Origin: SZUA-22 sp963751695
GTDB lineage: Bacteria > Bacteroidota > Ignavibacteria > Ignavibacteriales > Melioribacteraceae
Reading direction: 5' to 3'
Length of the DNA: 64,000 bases
NCBI GenBank assembly: GCA_963751695.1
Contig: CAVVVP010000003.1
Span: 806,001 to 870,000 of the forward strand
Shown in pieces: positions 26,037-35,252 of the stretch (the first letter of the stretch is position 1; the number at the start of each line of letters is the position of its first letter). The notes below the pieces were generated by a model, which saw only the letters and a program-made list of their open reading frames with translations, was not told where the DNA came from and searched no databases. A program made the translations under genes and the position numbers.

Positions 26037-28502
26037 ATGAAATATCCGTTTACCGATACAGAAAAAAAATGGCAAAAATACTGGGAAGAGAATAAAATAC
26101 ACAAGACAGATTTAAGCAATCTTGAAAAAGCTCTCTATACATTGGTGATGTTTATTTATCCTAGTGGTTCTAAACTACATATAGGACATTGGTATAACTA
26201 CGCACCAACTGACTCTTGGGCTAGATTCAAAAAATTAAAAGGTTATAATGTTTTTGAACCCATGGGTTATGATGCCTTTGGTCTTCCTGCAGAAAATTAT
26301 GCTATAAAAACTGGTATTCACCCGCAAGATAGTACATTTAAGAATATTGATGACATCCGGGAGCAGTTAAAAACTATAGGCTGTATGTATGACTGGGATG
26401 CCGAATTGATGACATGCGTTCCTGAATATTATAAATGGAATCAATGGCTGTTTATTCAGCTTTACAAAAAAGGGATGGCATACAGAAAAAATGCACCAGT
26501 TAATTGGTGTCCATCGTGTCAGACAGTTTTAGCTAATGAACAAGTAGAATCAGAAGGAACTTGCGAGCGATGTGGAACAATGGTAGAGCGCAAATCTTTA
26601 ACTCAATGGTTCTACAAAATAACCAATTACGCTGATGAGCTTCTTGACGGTTTGAAAACTATCGACTGGCCTGAAAAAACCAAACTCATGCAGGAAAACT
26701 GGATTGGTAAAAGTTTTGGAACAGAAGTAACTTTTAAAGTTGATGGTCATGATAAGGAAATTAGAGTTTTCACCACTCGTCCGGATACATTATTTGGAGT
26801 TACATATTTGGTTATGGCACCTGAGCTGGAGCTAGTAAAAGAACTAACGATAGAAGAACGTAAAGAATCGGTTGAAGCATATATTGATTCAATAAAATCT
26901 TTATCCGAAATTGAAAGAACTTCTACAGTTAAAGAAAAAACGGGAGTGCCGATTGGGGCGTATGCAGTAAATCCAGTTAATGGAGAGAAAGTACCAATCT
27001 GGATTGCTGATTATGCTTTAGCAAGTTATGGTACCGGTTCGGTTATGGCTGTTCCAGGGCATGACGAAAGAGATTTTGAATTTGCAACAAAGTTTGAACT
27101 TCCCATCCGAAAAGTTATTTGGGAAGATGATACTGATTTGCATGCTCCTTTGGCTGATGCTTATACTGCAATTGGAACGATGGTTAATTCTGATAAATTT
27201 TCAGATTTGAGGAGTGATGTCGGTAAGGAAAAAATAACAGAATGGTTGGAAGAAAAAGGCGAAGGTAAGAAGAAAATAAATTACCGCCTTCGTGACTGGT
27301 TAATATCGAGACAAAGATATTGGGGAACTCCAATTCCAATAGTTTATTGTGATGATTGTGGTGAAGTTCTTATCCCAGAAGATCAACTTCCAGTTGAATT
27401 ACCTTACGAAGTTGATTTCAAACCAGATGGAGGTTCACCCCTTTCTGGCAATGAAGATTTTGTGAACACAACATGTCCAAAATGTGGTGGTCAAGCTAAG
27501 CGTGATGTTGACACAATGGACACATTCGTTGACTCTTCTTGGTATTACTTGCGTTACTTAGACCCAAATGTTTCTGACGTGATGTTCGAAAAAAAATTAG
27601 CGAATGATTGGACACCAGTTGGTATGTACGTTGGTGGAGCTGAACATGCAACAATGCATCTATTGTATGCCAGATTCATTCACAAATTTATTCGTGACGT
27701 CGGATTGGTAAATTCTGATGAACCTTTCCAAAGACTTATACATCAAGGCACGATTACAAACCAGGGTGCAAAAATGTCTAAGTCTAAAGACAATGTAGTA
27801 AATCCCGATACATTTATTGAGGAGTATGGATCAGATGTATTCCGAATGTACCTAATGTTTATGGGCCCATACGAACTTGGTGGTGATTGGAGCGATAAAG
27901 GGATTGTAGGAGTAGATCGATTTGTCCAGAAATCATATTCCTTATACACATCAAATTTGGGCTTATCAAATAATTTATCAACGAAAGAAAAGTATGATAT
28001 TTCTGATTTGTCAGAAACAGAGCAAAATATTTATAGAAAAGTAAATCAATCAATCGTTAAAATTGATATTGAACTTGAGCACTTCAGATTTAATACTGCT
28101 GTTGCTGCATTGATGGAATTAATAAACACATTAAAAGACCTAGAGAAGTGCTCAGAAGAAATCAAACTGTATTCACTAGAAAGGTTTGCACTAATGCTTG
28201 CCCCACTAGCTCCTCACCTTGCTGAAGAATGTTGGAGTATTTTAGGGAATGAAGGTTCATTATTCCAGAATCCCGTTTGGTATGATGCGGATGAACTTGC
28301 ACTTTTACAAGACGATGCTACTATTATTGTCCAGGTGAACGGAAAGGTAAGGGCAAAGCTTGATTTGCCAATGGATAGTGAAGAACAAGCTGTAAAATCA
28401 GCAGCATGGAGTGAGGAAAAGGTAAAGTACCATACCGAAGGTAAAGCTGTTGTTAAAGAGATTTATGTAAAAAATAAAATTTATAATATCGTTGTTAGAT
28501 GA
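26037..28502 (+). CDS. leuS: Leucyl-tRNA synthetase
   Basis: An 821-residue class I synthetase. PSGSKLHIGHWYNY contains the HIGH motif, GAKMSKSKDNVV the KMSKS loop; VFTTRPDTLFG marks the editing domain (about 220-400), and two zinc-binding cysteine sets (CPSCQ...CERCG and CDDCG...CPKCG) are present. The start at 26037 matches the family N-terminus (EKKWQKYWEE); a TTG 20 codons upstream is in frame but would add unrelated residues. Upstream, AGGTGAC (25934-25940) and GTTACCT (25971-25977) could form an RNA hairpin. serS follows after 27 bp. Confidence 0.96.
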   Translation: MKYPFTDTEKKWQKYWEENKIHKTDLSNLEKALYTLVMFIYPSGSKLHIGHWYNYAPTDSWARFKKLKGYNVFEPMGYDAFGLPAENYAIKTGIHPQDSTFKNIDDIREQLKTIGCMYDWDAELMTCVPEYYKWNQWLFIQLYKKGMAYRKNAPVNWCPSCQTVLANEQVESEGTCERCGTMVERKSLTQWFYKITNYADELLDGLKTIDWPEKTKLMQENWIGKSFGTEVTFKVDGHDKEIRVFTTRPDTLFGVTYLVMAPELELVKELTIEERKESVEAYIDSIKSLSEIERTSTVKEKTGVPIGAYAVNPVNGEKVPIWIADYALASYGTGSVMAVPGHDERDFEFATKFELPIRKVIWEDDTDLHAPLADAYTAIGTMVNSDKFSDLRSDVGKEKITEWLEEKGEGKKKINYRLRDWLISRQRYWGTPIPIVYCDDCGEVLIPEDQLPVELPYEVDFKPDGGSPLSGNEDFVNTTCPKCGGQAKRDVDTMDTFVDSSWYYLRYLDPNVSDVMFEKKLANDWTPVGMYVGGAEHATMHLLYARFIHKFIRDVGLVNSDEPFQRLIHQGTITNQGAKMSKSKDNVVNPDTFIEEYGSDVFRMYLMFMGPYELGGDWSDKGIVGVDRFVQKSYSLYTSNLGLSNNLSTKEKYDISDLSETEQNIYRKVNQSIVKIDIELEHFRFNTAVAALMELINTLKDLEKCSEEIKLYSLERFALMLAPLAPHLAEECWSILGNEGSLFQNPVWYDADELALLQDDATIIVQVNGKVRAKLDLPMDSEEQAVKSAAWSEEKVKYHTEGKAVVKEIYVKNKIYNIVVR

Positions 28503-28529
28503 TAACTACGCTAGGATTATGAGACTGAA

Positions 28530-29807
28530 ATGTTAGATATTAAATTTATTAGAGAAAATACTGATCTAGTTAGGCAAGGAATTGTAAACAAAAATGAAAA
28601 AGATACCGTTGATCAAATTCTTAGTGCTGATAAGCAAAGAAGAACTTTGCTAACTAAGGTAGAAGAGTTAAAAGCTAAAAGAAATAAAGTTTCTCAGGAA
28701 GTTGGTAGACTAAAGAAAGCTGGCGAAAATGCTGATATAATAGTTGCAGAAATGAAAAAAGTTTCTGATGAGATCAAATCAATAGATGATAATATTCGTT
28801 CAGTTGAAAATGAATTAAATGAACTTTTACTCTGGGTCCCAAATCTTCCACATTCTTCCGTTCCGGTTGGTAAAGATGCAATTGACAATAAAGAGGTGAA
28901 GCAATGGATGCCAGATGAATTCTCCTTCGAGAATGAAGGACCGATTCTTGACCATGTTGAACTTGGTAAGAAACTGAATATTCTGGATTTTGAAAGAGGT
29001 GCTAAAATATCTGGATCAGGATTCCCGCTCTATCTAGGGAAAGGTGCTAGACTTGAAAGAGCACTTATCAACTTTATGGTAGATTACCATCTTGATAAAC
29101 ATGGTTATACTGAGGTTATTCCTCCGCTACTAGTTAATAGGGATTCGATGAAAGGAACTGGTCAGATTCCAAAACTCGAAGAGGACATGTATTTCTGTGA
29201 AAAAGATGATTTGTTTACTATTCCAACTGCAGAAGTTCCAATAACAAATATCCATAGAAATGAAATATTGAACGAAAGAGATCTTCCGATAAATTATACT
29301 GGTTATACACCATGTTTTAGAAGAGAGGCTGGATCATATGGAAAAGAATCAAAGGGGTTTCTCCGTGTTCACCAGTTTAATAAAGTCGAAATGGTTAAAT
29401 TTGTTAAACCAGAAAATTCTTATGATGAACTGAATAATCTGGTTAATGATGTTGAAGATATTCTCAAAGAATTAAAAATTCCTTATCGAATTTTGGAGCT
29501 CTGTACTGGTGACCTGAGTTTTGCTGCTGCAAAATGTTTTGATATTGAAACATGGTCTCCAGCCGAGAAAAAATGGCTTGAAGCATCATCATGTAGTAAT
29601 TTTGAAAACTTCCAAGCGAGAAGAGCAAGTATTAGGTTTAGAAAAGACGAAGACAAAAAGCTTGATTTTGTGCATACTTTAAATGGTTCTGGTCTTGCTA
29701 CAAGCAGACTAATGGTTTCTATTTTGGAGAACTATCAGACACCGGAAGGTAAAATAATTGTACCAAAGGTTCTGCAGAGCTATACTGGATTTGCAATAAT
29801 CGATTAA
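28530..29807 (+). CDS. serS: Seryl-tRNA synthetase
   Basis: A 425-residue class II synthetase. The N-terminal 100 residues form the long antiparallel coiled coil that contacts tRNA-Ser (VEELKAKRNKVSQEVGRL). The class II motifs follow: motif 2 CFRREAGSYGKESKGFLRVHQF and motif 3 LNGSGLATSRLMVSILENY; TAEVPITN contacts serine. It probably forms one unit with leuS. Its stop codon overlaps the stop of a small gene on the other strand. Confidence 0.96.
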   Translation: MLDIKFIRENTDLVRQGIVNKNEKDTVDQILSADKQRRTLLTKVEELKAKRNKVSQEVGRLKKAGENADIIVAEMKKVSDEIKSIDDNIRSVENELNELLLWVPNLPHSSVPVGKDAIDNKEVKQWMPDEFSFENEGPILDHVELGKKLNILDFERGAKISGSGFPLYLGKGARLERALINFMVDYHLDKHGYTEVIPPLLVNRDSMKGTGQIPKLEEDMYFCEKDDLFTIPTAEVPITNIHRNEILNERDLPINYTGYTPCFRREAGSYGKESKGFLRVHQFNKVEMVKFVKPENSYDELNNLVNDVEDILKELKIPYRILELCTGDLSFAAAKCFDIETWSPAEKKWLEASSCSNFENFQARRASIRFRKDEDKKLDFVHTLNGSGLATSRLMVSILENYQTPEGKIIVPKVLQSYTGFAIID

Positions 29808-29983
29808 AGGTTTTTAAATCTATCCCTTGGATTTTTCCCATTCTTGTTTATTTGAGGTTTTGATTTTGTGGAAGACATCACTTCAAATTTCCCACGAAGA
29901 ACGCAATTTCCTTTCGCTGGAGTGCAAGAAATCCCATTCAATTTACAAACATCCTTTATTAGATATGGACAGTCCCAACTCAT
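29804..29983 (-). CDS. Small four-cysteine protein
   Basis: A 59-residue ORF beginning MSWDCPYLIKDVCKLNG. Four cysteines (5, 13, 20, 27) lie in the first half, with CTPAKGNCVLRGKFE after them; the tail is polar and basic. The pattern looks like a small metal- or cluster-binding module, and I have an impression of similar short proteins (CPY...VC...C.PGKG.CVL.GKFE) in anaerobes, but cannot confirm it here. It lies head-to-head with the sigma-54 activator gene (75 bp apart) and overlaps the serS stop by 4 bp. No Shine-Dalgarno sequence is visible. Confidence 0.6.
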   Translation of the reverse strand: MSWDCPYLIKDVCKLNGISCTPAKGNCVLRGKFEVMSSTKSKPQINKNGKNPRDRFKNL

Positions 29984-30057
29984 TCTATTAATTTAATTTC
30001 TGACGATAATTGATTATTTTATACTACAAATTTAAATAATTCTAATCTGAGTTGATA

Positions 30058-31410
30058 ATGGCGGGACATAACAATAAAACACTTACACAGTCTAATGCAA
30101 AAGAAATTTTGAATTGTATTGCTGATGGAGTTTTCACTACAGATAAAGATCTTAGAATTACATTTTTCAATAAAGCAGCAGAAAAAATTATTGGGATAAA
30201 GCAAGAAGATGCTATTGGGCAATATTGTTTTGAAATTCTTAGAGCGAATGTATGTGAAAAAGCATGTACAATTAGATATGCAATAGAAAATGGGAAAGAG
30301 CAAATTGTTGAACAAATAAATATTCTTCGCCATGACAGAAAACAAATACCCATTACTGTTAGTGCCTCTCCATTAAAAGATGAGGCTGGAAATATAATTG
30401 GAGGTGTTGAAACCTTTAGAGACCTGTCAGCCATTGAAACACTTCGAAAAGAACTAAAACAGAAATACACCTTTGAAGATATCCTTTCGAAAAATCATAA
30501 AATAATTGAGATTTTCAACATACTCCCAAACATCTCTGAAAGCGACAGTACTGTATTAATTCAAGGACCTAGTGGATCGGGGAAGGAGTTATTTGCGAGG
30601 GCAATCCACAATCTTAGTTTTAGAAATAAAGGTCCTTTTGTTGCCGTTAACTGCGGAGCATTACCTGATAATTTGCTAGAGTCTGAATTATTTGGATACG
30701 AGCAGGGTGCATTTACAGATGCAAAAAAAGATAAACCTGGAAGATTCTCTCTTGCTGAAGGAGGTACGATCTTTTTGGATGAAGTTGACAGCCTAACTCC
30801 AGTAACACAAGTAAAGTTGCTTAGAGTCCTTCAAGAAAAAGAGTATGAACCACTTGGTGCAACTAAATCGAAAAAGACAAATGTCAGGGTAATATCAGCG
30901 ACAAAAAATAATTTACTCCAACTTGTTAATGAAGATAAGTTTAGAGATGATCTTTACTTTAGACTTGATATATTAAAAATTAATCTTCCACCATTATCAG
31001 AAAGAAGAGATGATATTCCCCTTTTGGTTAATCACTTTATTGAGAAATTTAATCACAAAACCGGCAAATCTATTACAGGAACTTCAAGTAGAGTAATGGA
31101 AACTCTTATGCATCATAATTTCCAAGGGAATGTGAGGGAACTTGAAAACATACTTGAATATGCGTTTGTTATGTGCTCTGATGATCAAATAAAATCAAAA
31201 CATATTCCTGCTGAGCTAAATGAAATAAGTAGAAAAGCTACTAAATCTCAAGGTACAAGCAAACCCATTCAAGATTCTGAGTGTAGAATTCTCATTGAAA
31301 CCCTTGAAAAGCATGATTGGAACAAGATAAAAACCGCTGAAGAACTCCATCTTCATCGCTCTACGTTATGGCGAAAAATGCAGAAGTACGGAATTGCTGA
31401 CCGCCCATAA
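30058..31410 (+). CDS. Sigma-54-dependent activator with cysteine-bearing PAS domain
   Basis: A 450-residue NtrC-family activator: PAS domain (about 10-125), AAA+ ATPase (about 148-375) and Fis-type helix-turn-helix (about 405-448). The ATPase has Walker A GPSGSGKELFARAIH and Walker B GGTIFLDEV; the sigma-54-contacting loop reads GAFTDA, a variant of GAFTGA. The PAS domain has Cys57, Cys66 and Cys70, a possible redox or Fe-S site. There is no receiver, so the PAS domain itself probably senses the signal. The start is at the ATG two codons inside an upstream TTG. Directly after the gene lie a palindromic upstream site and a -24/-12 promoter, so its target operon is almost certainly the one that follows. 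Confidence 0.93.
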   Translation: MAGHNNKTLTQSNAKEILNCIADGVFTTDKDLRITFFNKAAEKIIGIKQEDAIGQYCFEILRANVCEKACTIRYAIENGKEQIVEQINILRHDRKQIPITVSASPLKDEAGNIIGGVETFRDLSAIETLRKELKQKYTFEDILSKNHKIIEIFNILPNISESDSTVLIQGPSGSGKELFARAIHNLSFRNKGPFVAVNCGALPDNLLESELFGYEQGAFTDAKKDKPGRFSLAEGGTIFLDEVDSLTPVTQVKLLRVLQEKEYEPLGATKSKKTNVRVISATKNNLLQLVNEDKFRDDLYFRLDILKINLPPLSERRDDIPLLVNHFIEKFNHKTGKSITGTSSRVMETLMHHNFQGNVRELENILEYAFVMCSDDQIKSKHIPAELNEISRKATKSQGTSKPIQDSECRILIETLEKHDWNKIKTAEELHLHRSTLWRKMQKYGIADRP

Positions 31411-31443
31411 AACCAGTTAAACATTATTTTATAAGTCGCGCTT

Positions 31444-31480
31444 ATGCAACTGTTGCATTCGTAGGGCTGCATTATTGCAA
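31444..31480 (+). promoter_or_regulatory. Tandem palindromic activator sites (UAS)
   Basis: ATGCAAC-T-GTTGCAT (31444-31458) is a perfect 7-bp inverted repeat. A second, looser TGCA-TTAT-TGCA (31468-31479) lies about two helical turns further. Their centres are about 118 and 95 bp upstream of the inferred transcription start, the usual place for NtrC-type activator sites. Confidence 0.65.
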
Positions 31481-31542
31481 CGCCACGTCAAGCAATCACC
31501 CAACAAAAGATTGTTTTTAAGCTTATTTTAAACCTTTAATTT

Positions 31543-31558
31543 TGGCTCACCATTTGCT
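31543..31558 (+). promoter_or_regulatory. Sigma-54 (-24/-12) promoter
   Basis: TGGCTCACCATTTGCT matches the sigma-54 consensus TGGCAC-N5-TTGCT in all but one base, with GG and GC at the exact required spacing. Transcription would start near 31569, about 22 nt before the NifX-like gene. A sigma-54 activator gene ends 130 bp upstream. Confidence 0.8.
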
Positions 31559-31590
31559 TTTGTGTTGCATTATTAAGTAACCGAATATTA

Positions 31591-31920
31591 ATGGAAACAA
31601 TAGCCATTCCAATTTTTGGTAACAGAATTTCACCAAGATTAGATTATACCGAAAGTATACAGCTGATAACTGTTGAAAATGGTGTAATTAAAGATCGAGA
31701 AATACTAAAACTGCTTTCATCAAGCCGCTTCGAAAAAATCAACATGATCGTCAAGATTAATCCGAAAGTAATAATCTGTGATGGTGTTTCCGATTTGAGT
31801 TTCGATAAACTAAGAGCAAATAATATAAAAGTGTATCCATGGATTCATGGAGAGGTTGATATAATATTAAAAAAATATCTTGATGGAAAATTAAAACAGA
31901 CAGACATTGTAAATAAATGA
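31591..31920 (+). CDS. NifX/NifB C-terminal-like dinitrogenase cofactor domain protein
   Basis: A 109-residue single-domain protein of the NifB/NifX/Mop-like fold: METIAIPIFGNRISPRLDYTE is the usual opening, and VIICDGVSDLSFDKLRANNIKVYPWI the later half. Members bind Fe-S or Fe-Mo cofactor intermediates, but no nitrogenase gene is in the window, so a metal-cluster carrier or sensor role for the redox operon is more likely. It is the first gene after the sigma-54 promoter. Confidence 0.8.
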   Translation: METIAIPIFGNRISPRLDYTESIQLITVENGVIKDREILKLLSSSRFEKINMIVKINPKVIICDGVSDLSFDKLRANNIKVYPWIHGEVDIILKKYLDGKLKQTDIVNK

Positions 31921-31952
31921 ATTTCGAACAAATTTATTAGTTGAGGAAATTT

Positions 31953-32858
31953 ATGGTAGGACAAAATAGGCGTGACTTTCTCAAATCTGCCGCATTCATT
32001 GGAGCTGGTGTAGCTGGAATTTCAAGTAAGAAAACAAATGCTCAGGTTATGGAAGCAGACCCAGACGATAGAATGGGAGTATTAGTTGACACCACCGTTT
32101 GTATAGGCTGCAGGAGTTGTGAATGGGCTTGCAAAGATGCACATGCACTTCCAACGGAGCAACTTGAAACATATCAAACAGACAAAGAGGTTTTCGAAAA
32201 CGAAAGAAGACCGAATACAGGAGCATTAACTGTAGTTAATGAATATAAACCAAAAGAATCATCCGGACTGCCAATTGATGTAAAAATTCAATGTATGCAT
32301 TGCGAAGATCCAGCATGTGTTGCTTCATGTATCGTAAATGCATTTACGAAACACAAAGATGGAACAGTGACATGGGATGGTGATAAATGTATCGGTTGTA
32401 GATACTGTATGGTTGCATGTCCATTTCAAATACCTGTGTTTGAATATTCAAAAGCAATCGAACCAAACATTATGAAATGTGATTTTTGCTTCGATCGCAC
32501 TTCTAAAGGTAAACTGCCTGCATGTGTAGAAATTTGTCCAGTTGAAGCATTAACATTTGGGAAAAGATCGGAACTTATCTCAATTGCAAATAGCCGAATA
32601 AAAGTTAAATCCGAAAAATATATTAATCATATATATGGTGAATATGAAGGCGGTGGTACTTCTTGGATGTATTTAGCCGGTATAGATTTCAGTAAGCTAA
32701 ATTTTGTTCCCTTAAGTAATGAATCTGCACCTGGAGTATCTAGAGAAATTCAACATGGATTATTTAAATATTTTATTCCACCAGTAGCAATTTATGCGCT
32801 GCTTGGAGGAATTATGTGGATCACAAAAAAGAAAGAAAATGCAGAGGGGGAGAAGTAA
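31953..32858 (+). CDS. Periplasmic ferredoxin-like Fe-S subunit (HybA/DsrO type), Tat-exported
   Basis: A 301-residue protein with a twin-arginine signal (NRRDFLKSAAFIGAGVAG), four [4Fe-4S] binding cysteine sets (CIGCRSCEWAC, CMHCEDPACVASC, CIGCRYCMVACP, CDFCFDRT...CVEICP) and a C-terminal membrane helix (FIPPVAIYALLGGIMWI). This is the layout of HybA-like electron-transfer subunits that pass electrons between a periplasmic partner and a NrfD/HybB membrane protein. GAGG lies 8 nt upstream of the chosen ATG, which gives the best Tat signal. The NrfD-like gene follows after 1 bp. Confidence 0.92.
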   Translation: MVGQNRRDFLKSAAFIGAGVAGISSKKTNAQVMEADPDDRMGVLVDTTVCIGCRSCEWACKDAHALPTEQLETYQTDKEVFENERRPNTGALTVVNEYKPKESSGLPIDVKIQCMHCEDPACVASCIVNAFTKHKDGTVTWDGDKCIGCRYCMVACPFQIPVFEYSKAIEPNIMKCDFCFDRTSKGKLPACVEICPVEALTFGKRSELISIANSRIKVKSEKYINHIYGEYEGGGTSWMYLAGIDFSKLNFVPLSNESAPGVSREIQHGLFKYFIPPVAIYALLGGIMWITKKKENAEGEK

Positions 32859-32859
32859 T

Positions 32860-34101
32860 ATGGAACACATTCTAAAAGCAACTCCTCTTAAAAATAAGTA
32901 TATAACCCCAGGTGTTATGGTTTTAATAGTTTTAGCACTCAATGGTTTAGTTTTTCTAGCTATTCGTCTGCTTTATGGATTGGGAGCAGTCACAAATTTA
33001 GATACAGAACATCCTTGGGGAATTTGGATAGCAATTGATGTCGCATGCGGTGTAGCTCTTGCTGCCGGTGGATTTACAACTGCTGCACTTAGCCACGTTA
33101 TTCACAGAGATAAATACGAAGCACTTATCCGGCCTGCGCTATTGACTGCAATGCTCGGATATACCTTTGTTGCTTTCGGTGTGATGATAGATCTTGGCCG
33201 ATGGTACTATATCTGGCATCCATTGATCTATTGGAACGGAAATTCTCCTTTATTTGAAGTTGGTATGTGTGTGATGTTCTATCTCACCGTACTCTATATA
33301 GAGTTTCTCCCAATTGTCTCGGAGAGATTTATTGGGAAAGTGTTCTTACCGGGAATTCTTGGCAAATTGAATAAACCAATTGATTCTCTTCTTCGTGTTC
33401 TGGATAGAGGGCTTTCAAATACGATGTTTGTTTTCGTTATTATGGGTGTTGTACTATCAACTTTGCATCAATCATCACTCGGAACATTGATGGTTGTAGC
33501 AGAATCAAAGATACATCCACTCTGGCATACACCCATTTTACCTCTTTTATTCTTGCTATCAGCAATCGCTGTAGGATACCCAATGGTAATTTTTGAATCA
33601 CTAATCGCATCACGTTCATTTAAACTTAAGCCAGAAATGCATCTCCTTTCAAGTTTGTCAAGAATTATTGGACCTCTTCTATTTATTTATTTTGCTTTTA
33701 AGCTTGGAGATATGGTGATCAGAGGGACATTTATATATCTTACAGAAATTAATACTGTTAGTGTAATGTTTGCTATTGAACTGGTGATTGGTGTAATAAT
33801 TCCACTTAGAATGTTTTTTTCTGATAGAGTGACAAAAACTCAATGGGGAATCTTTACAGCCTCATCACTTGTAATAATTGGTGTGGTTATAAATCGTATA
33901 AATGTGTTTTTAGTTTCTTATAATCCACCATTCGCTAAGGAAAGTTATTTCCCATCGATCGGCGAAATATCAGTAACTGTAGGGTTTATTGCACTTTTAG
34001 TACTTCTATATCGAGCTGCTGTTCTCATTTTCCCTGTTATTAGTTTGCCAGATAGAAAACTTGTACCAAAAACTAAATATGAAATTAGAGGAGGAGAATA
34101 A
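32860..34101 (+). CDS. NrfD/HybB family membrane quinone-interacting subunit
   Basis: A 413-residue protein with about ten membrane helices. HPWGIWIAIDVACGVALAAG, VIHRDKYEALIRPALLTAML and STLHQSSLGTLMV are typical of HybB-type NrfD proteins, which exchange electrons with the quinone pool and may move protons. The start at 32860 follows GAGGGGGAG. With the preceding Fe-S subunit and the following multihaem cytochrome it forms a transmembrane electron-transfer module like those of Hmc/Nrf/Hyb complexes. Confidence 0.92.
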   Translation: MEHILKATPLKNKYITPGVMVLIVLALNGLVFLAIRLLYGLGAVTNLDTEHPWGIWIAIDVACGVALAAGGFTTAALSHVIHRDKYEALIRPALLTAMLGYTFVAFGVMIDLGRWYYIWHPLIYWNGNSPLFEVGMCVMFYLTVLYIEFLPIVSERFIGKVFLPGILGKLNKPIDSLLRVLDRGLSNTMFVFVIMGVVLSTLHQSSLGTLMVVAESKIHPLWHTPILPLLFLLSAIAVGYPMVIFESLIASRSFKLKPEMHLLSSLSRIIGPLLFIYFAFKLGDMVIRGTFIYLTEINTVSVMFAIELVIGVIIPLRMFFSDRVTKTQWGIFTASSLVIIGVVINRINVFLVSYNPPFAKESYFPSIGEISVTVGFIALLVLLYRAAVLIFPVISLPDRKLVPKTKYEIRGGE

Positions 34102-35252
34102 TGAAACGAATAGAGGTATTCCTTCTGATATTAGCTCTTTCGAGTTATTTGTTTGGCCAAGAAAAAATTTCCGATAGTCATCGGTTTGAACAGATCGATT
34201 GTCAAACTTGTCATAAATGCAAGTATCCAACAGCAAAAGACCCTTGTCTATGGCCTTGTGCTAGATTCGAATTGATGAGTACATATAAATTCAGCGATCA
34301 ATATCCAGAGTCAGTTTCAATTGATAGATTAGAAAAACATTATGAACCTGTTGTTTTTTCTCATGGGATTCATGCTGAAATGTCCCATATTAGTGGAGGG
34401 TGCATCCAATGTCATCATTACAGTACAAATAACGAGATAAGACCATGTGCTGATTGTCATTCTGATGAAAGATTGCGAGACGATATTAGCGTTCCGGATT
34501 TAAAAGGTGCATATCACCAACAGTGTATGGACTGCCATAGAGAATGGAGTCACGATACTGAATGTGCATCTTGCCATGCTCTTAAAAACAATAAATCTAA
34601 TGTAGTTTCTTCTCAGAAGGGATATACAAAACATAAACCATTAGAAACTCCCACCAAAATAGTTTATGAAACGAATACTGAAGAAGGAATACTGGTAACC
34701 TTTTTCCATAATCAGCATAATGAGAAGTTTAACTTCAAATGTGAAGATTGTCATCAGAATGAAGTTTGCGTTAAATGCCATGATGCAAATAAAATTGAAC
34801 GGAGTGATGATAGTGGGGAACGATTGGTACAGGCAAGTCATCAATCGATGGAAAGCTCTCATAGGTATTGTTCAAGTTGTCATCAAATTGAGGAAAAGTG
34901 TTCGACTTGTCATAGTGCGAAAGAAAAGCTGCCATTCAATCATAAAGTTTCAACAGGATGGCCATTAAAGCAATATCATGAAAGTTTAAGATGTCAAACT
35001 TGTCATGGCAATAAAAAACAATTTGCCAAATTGGATAATAACTGCAAATCATGCCACGAATACTGGAGTTCAGACAACTTTGATCATAAAGTTACTGGTA
35101 TTATCCTTGATGAAATGCACAGTGAGCTGGAATGTGAAGATTGTCATCATGAAATGAATTATTCAGTTTCTCCTGTGTGTGAAGATTGCCATGAAGAAGA
35201 ATTTGTGTTCCCTAAAAAGATACCTGGAAAGTTGATAAAAGTGAAAAGATAA
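34101..35252 (+). CDS. 13-haem c-type cytochrome
   Basis: A 383-residue exported protein (signal peptide about 1-20) with thirteen CxxCH haem c motifs by my count, from CQTCH near residue 34 to CEDCH near residue 365, and many additional His residues as distal ligands. Extra cysteines (CKYP...CLWPC) follow the first motif. It would sit in the periplasm and exchange electrons with the HybA-like and NrfD-like subunits; its overlap with both neighbouring genes (ATGA-type) supports one complex. It resembles HmcA/nonahaem cytochrome-type proteins in composition but I cannot assign a family. Confidence 0.92.
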   Translation: MKRIEVFLLILALSSYLFGQEKISDSHRFEQIDCQTCHKCKYPTAKDPCLWPCARFELMSTYKFSDQYPESVSIDRLEKHYEPVVFSHGIHAEMSHISGGCIQCHHYSTNNEIRPCADCHSDERLRDDISVPDLKGAYHQQCMDCHREWSHDTECASCHALKNNKSNVVSSQKGYTKHKPLETPTKIVYETNTEEGILVTFFHNQHNEKFNFKCEDCHQNEVCVKCHDANKIERSDDSGERLVQASHQSMESSHRYCSSCHQIEEKCSTCHSAKEKLPFNHKVSTGWPLKQYHESLRCQTCHGNKKQFAKLDNNCKSCHEYWSSDNFDHKVTGIILDEMHSELECEDCHHEMNYSVSPVCEDCHEEEFVFPKKIPGKLIKVKR

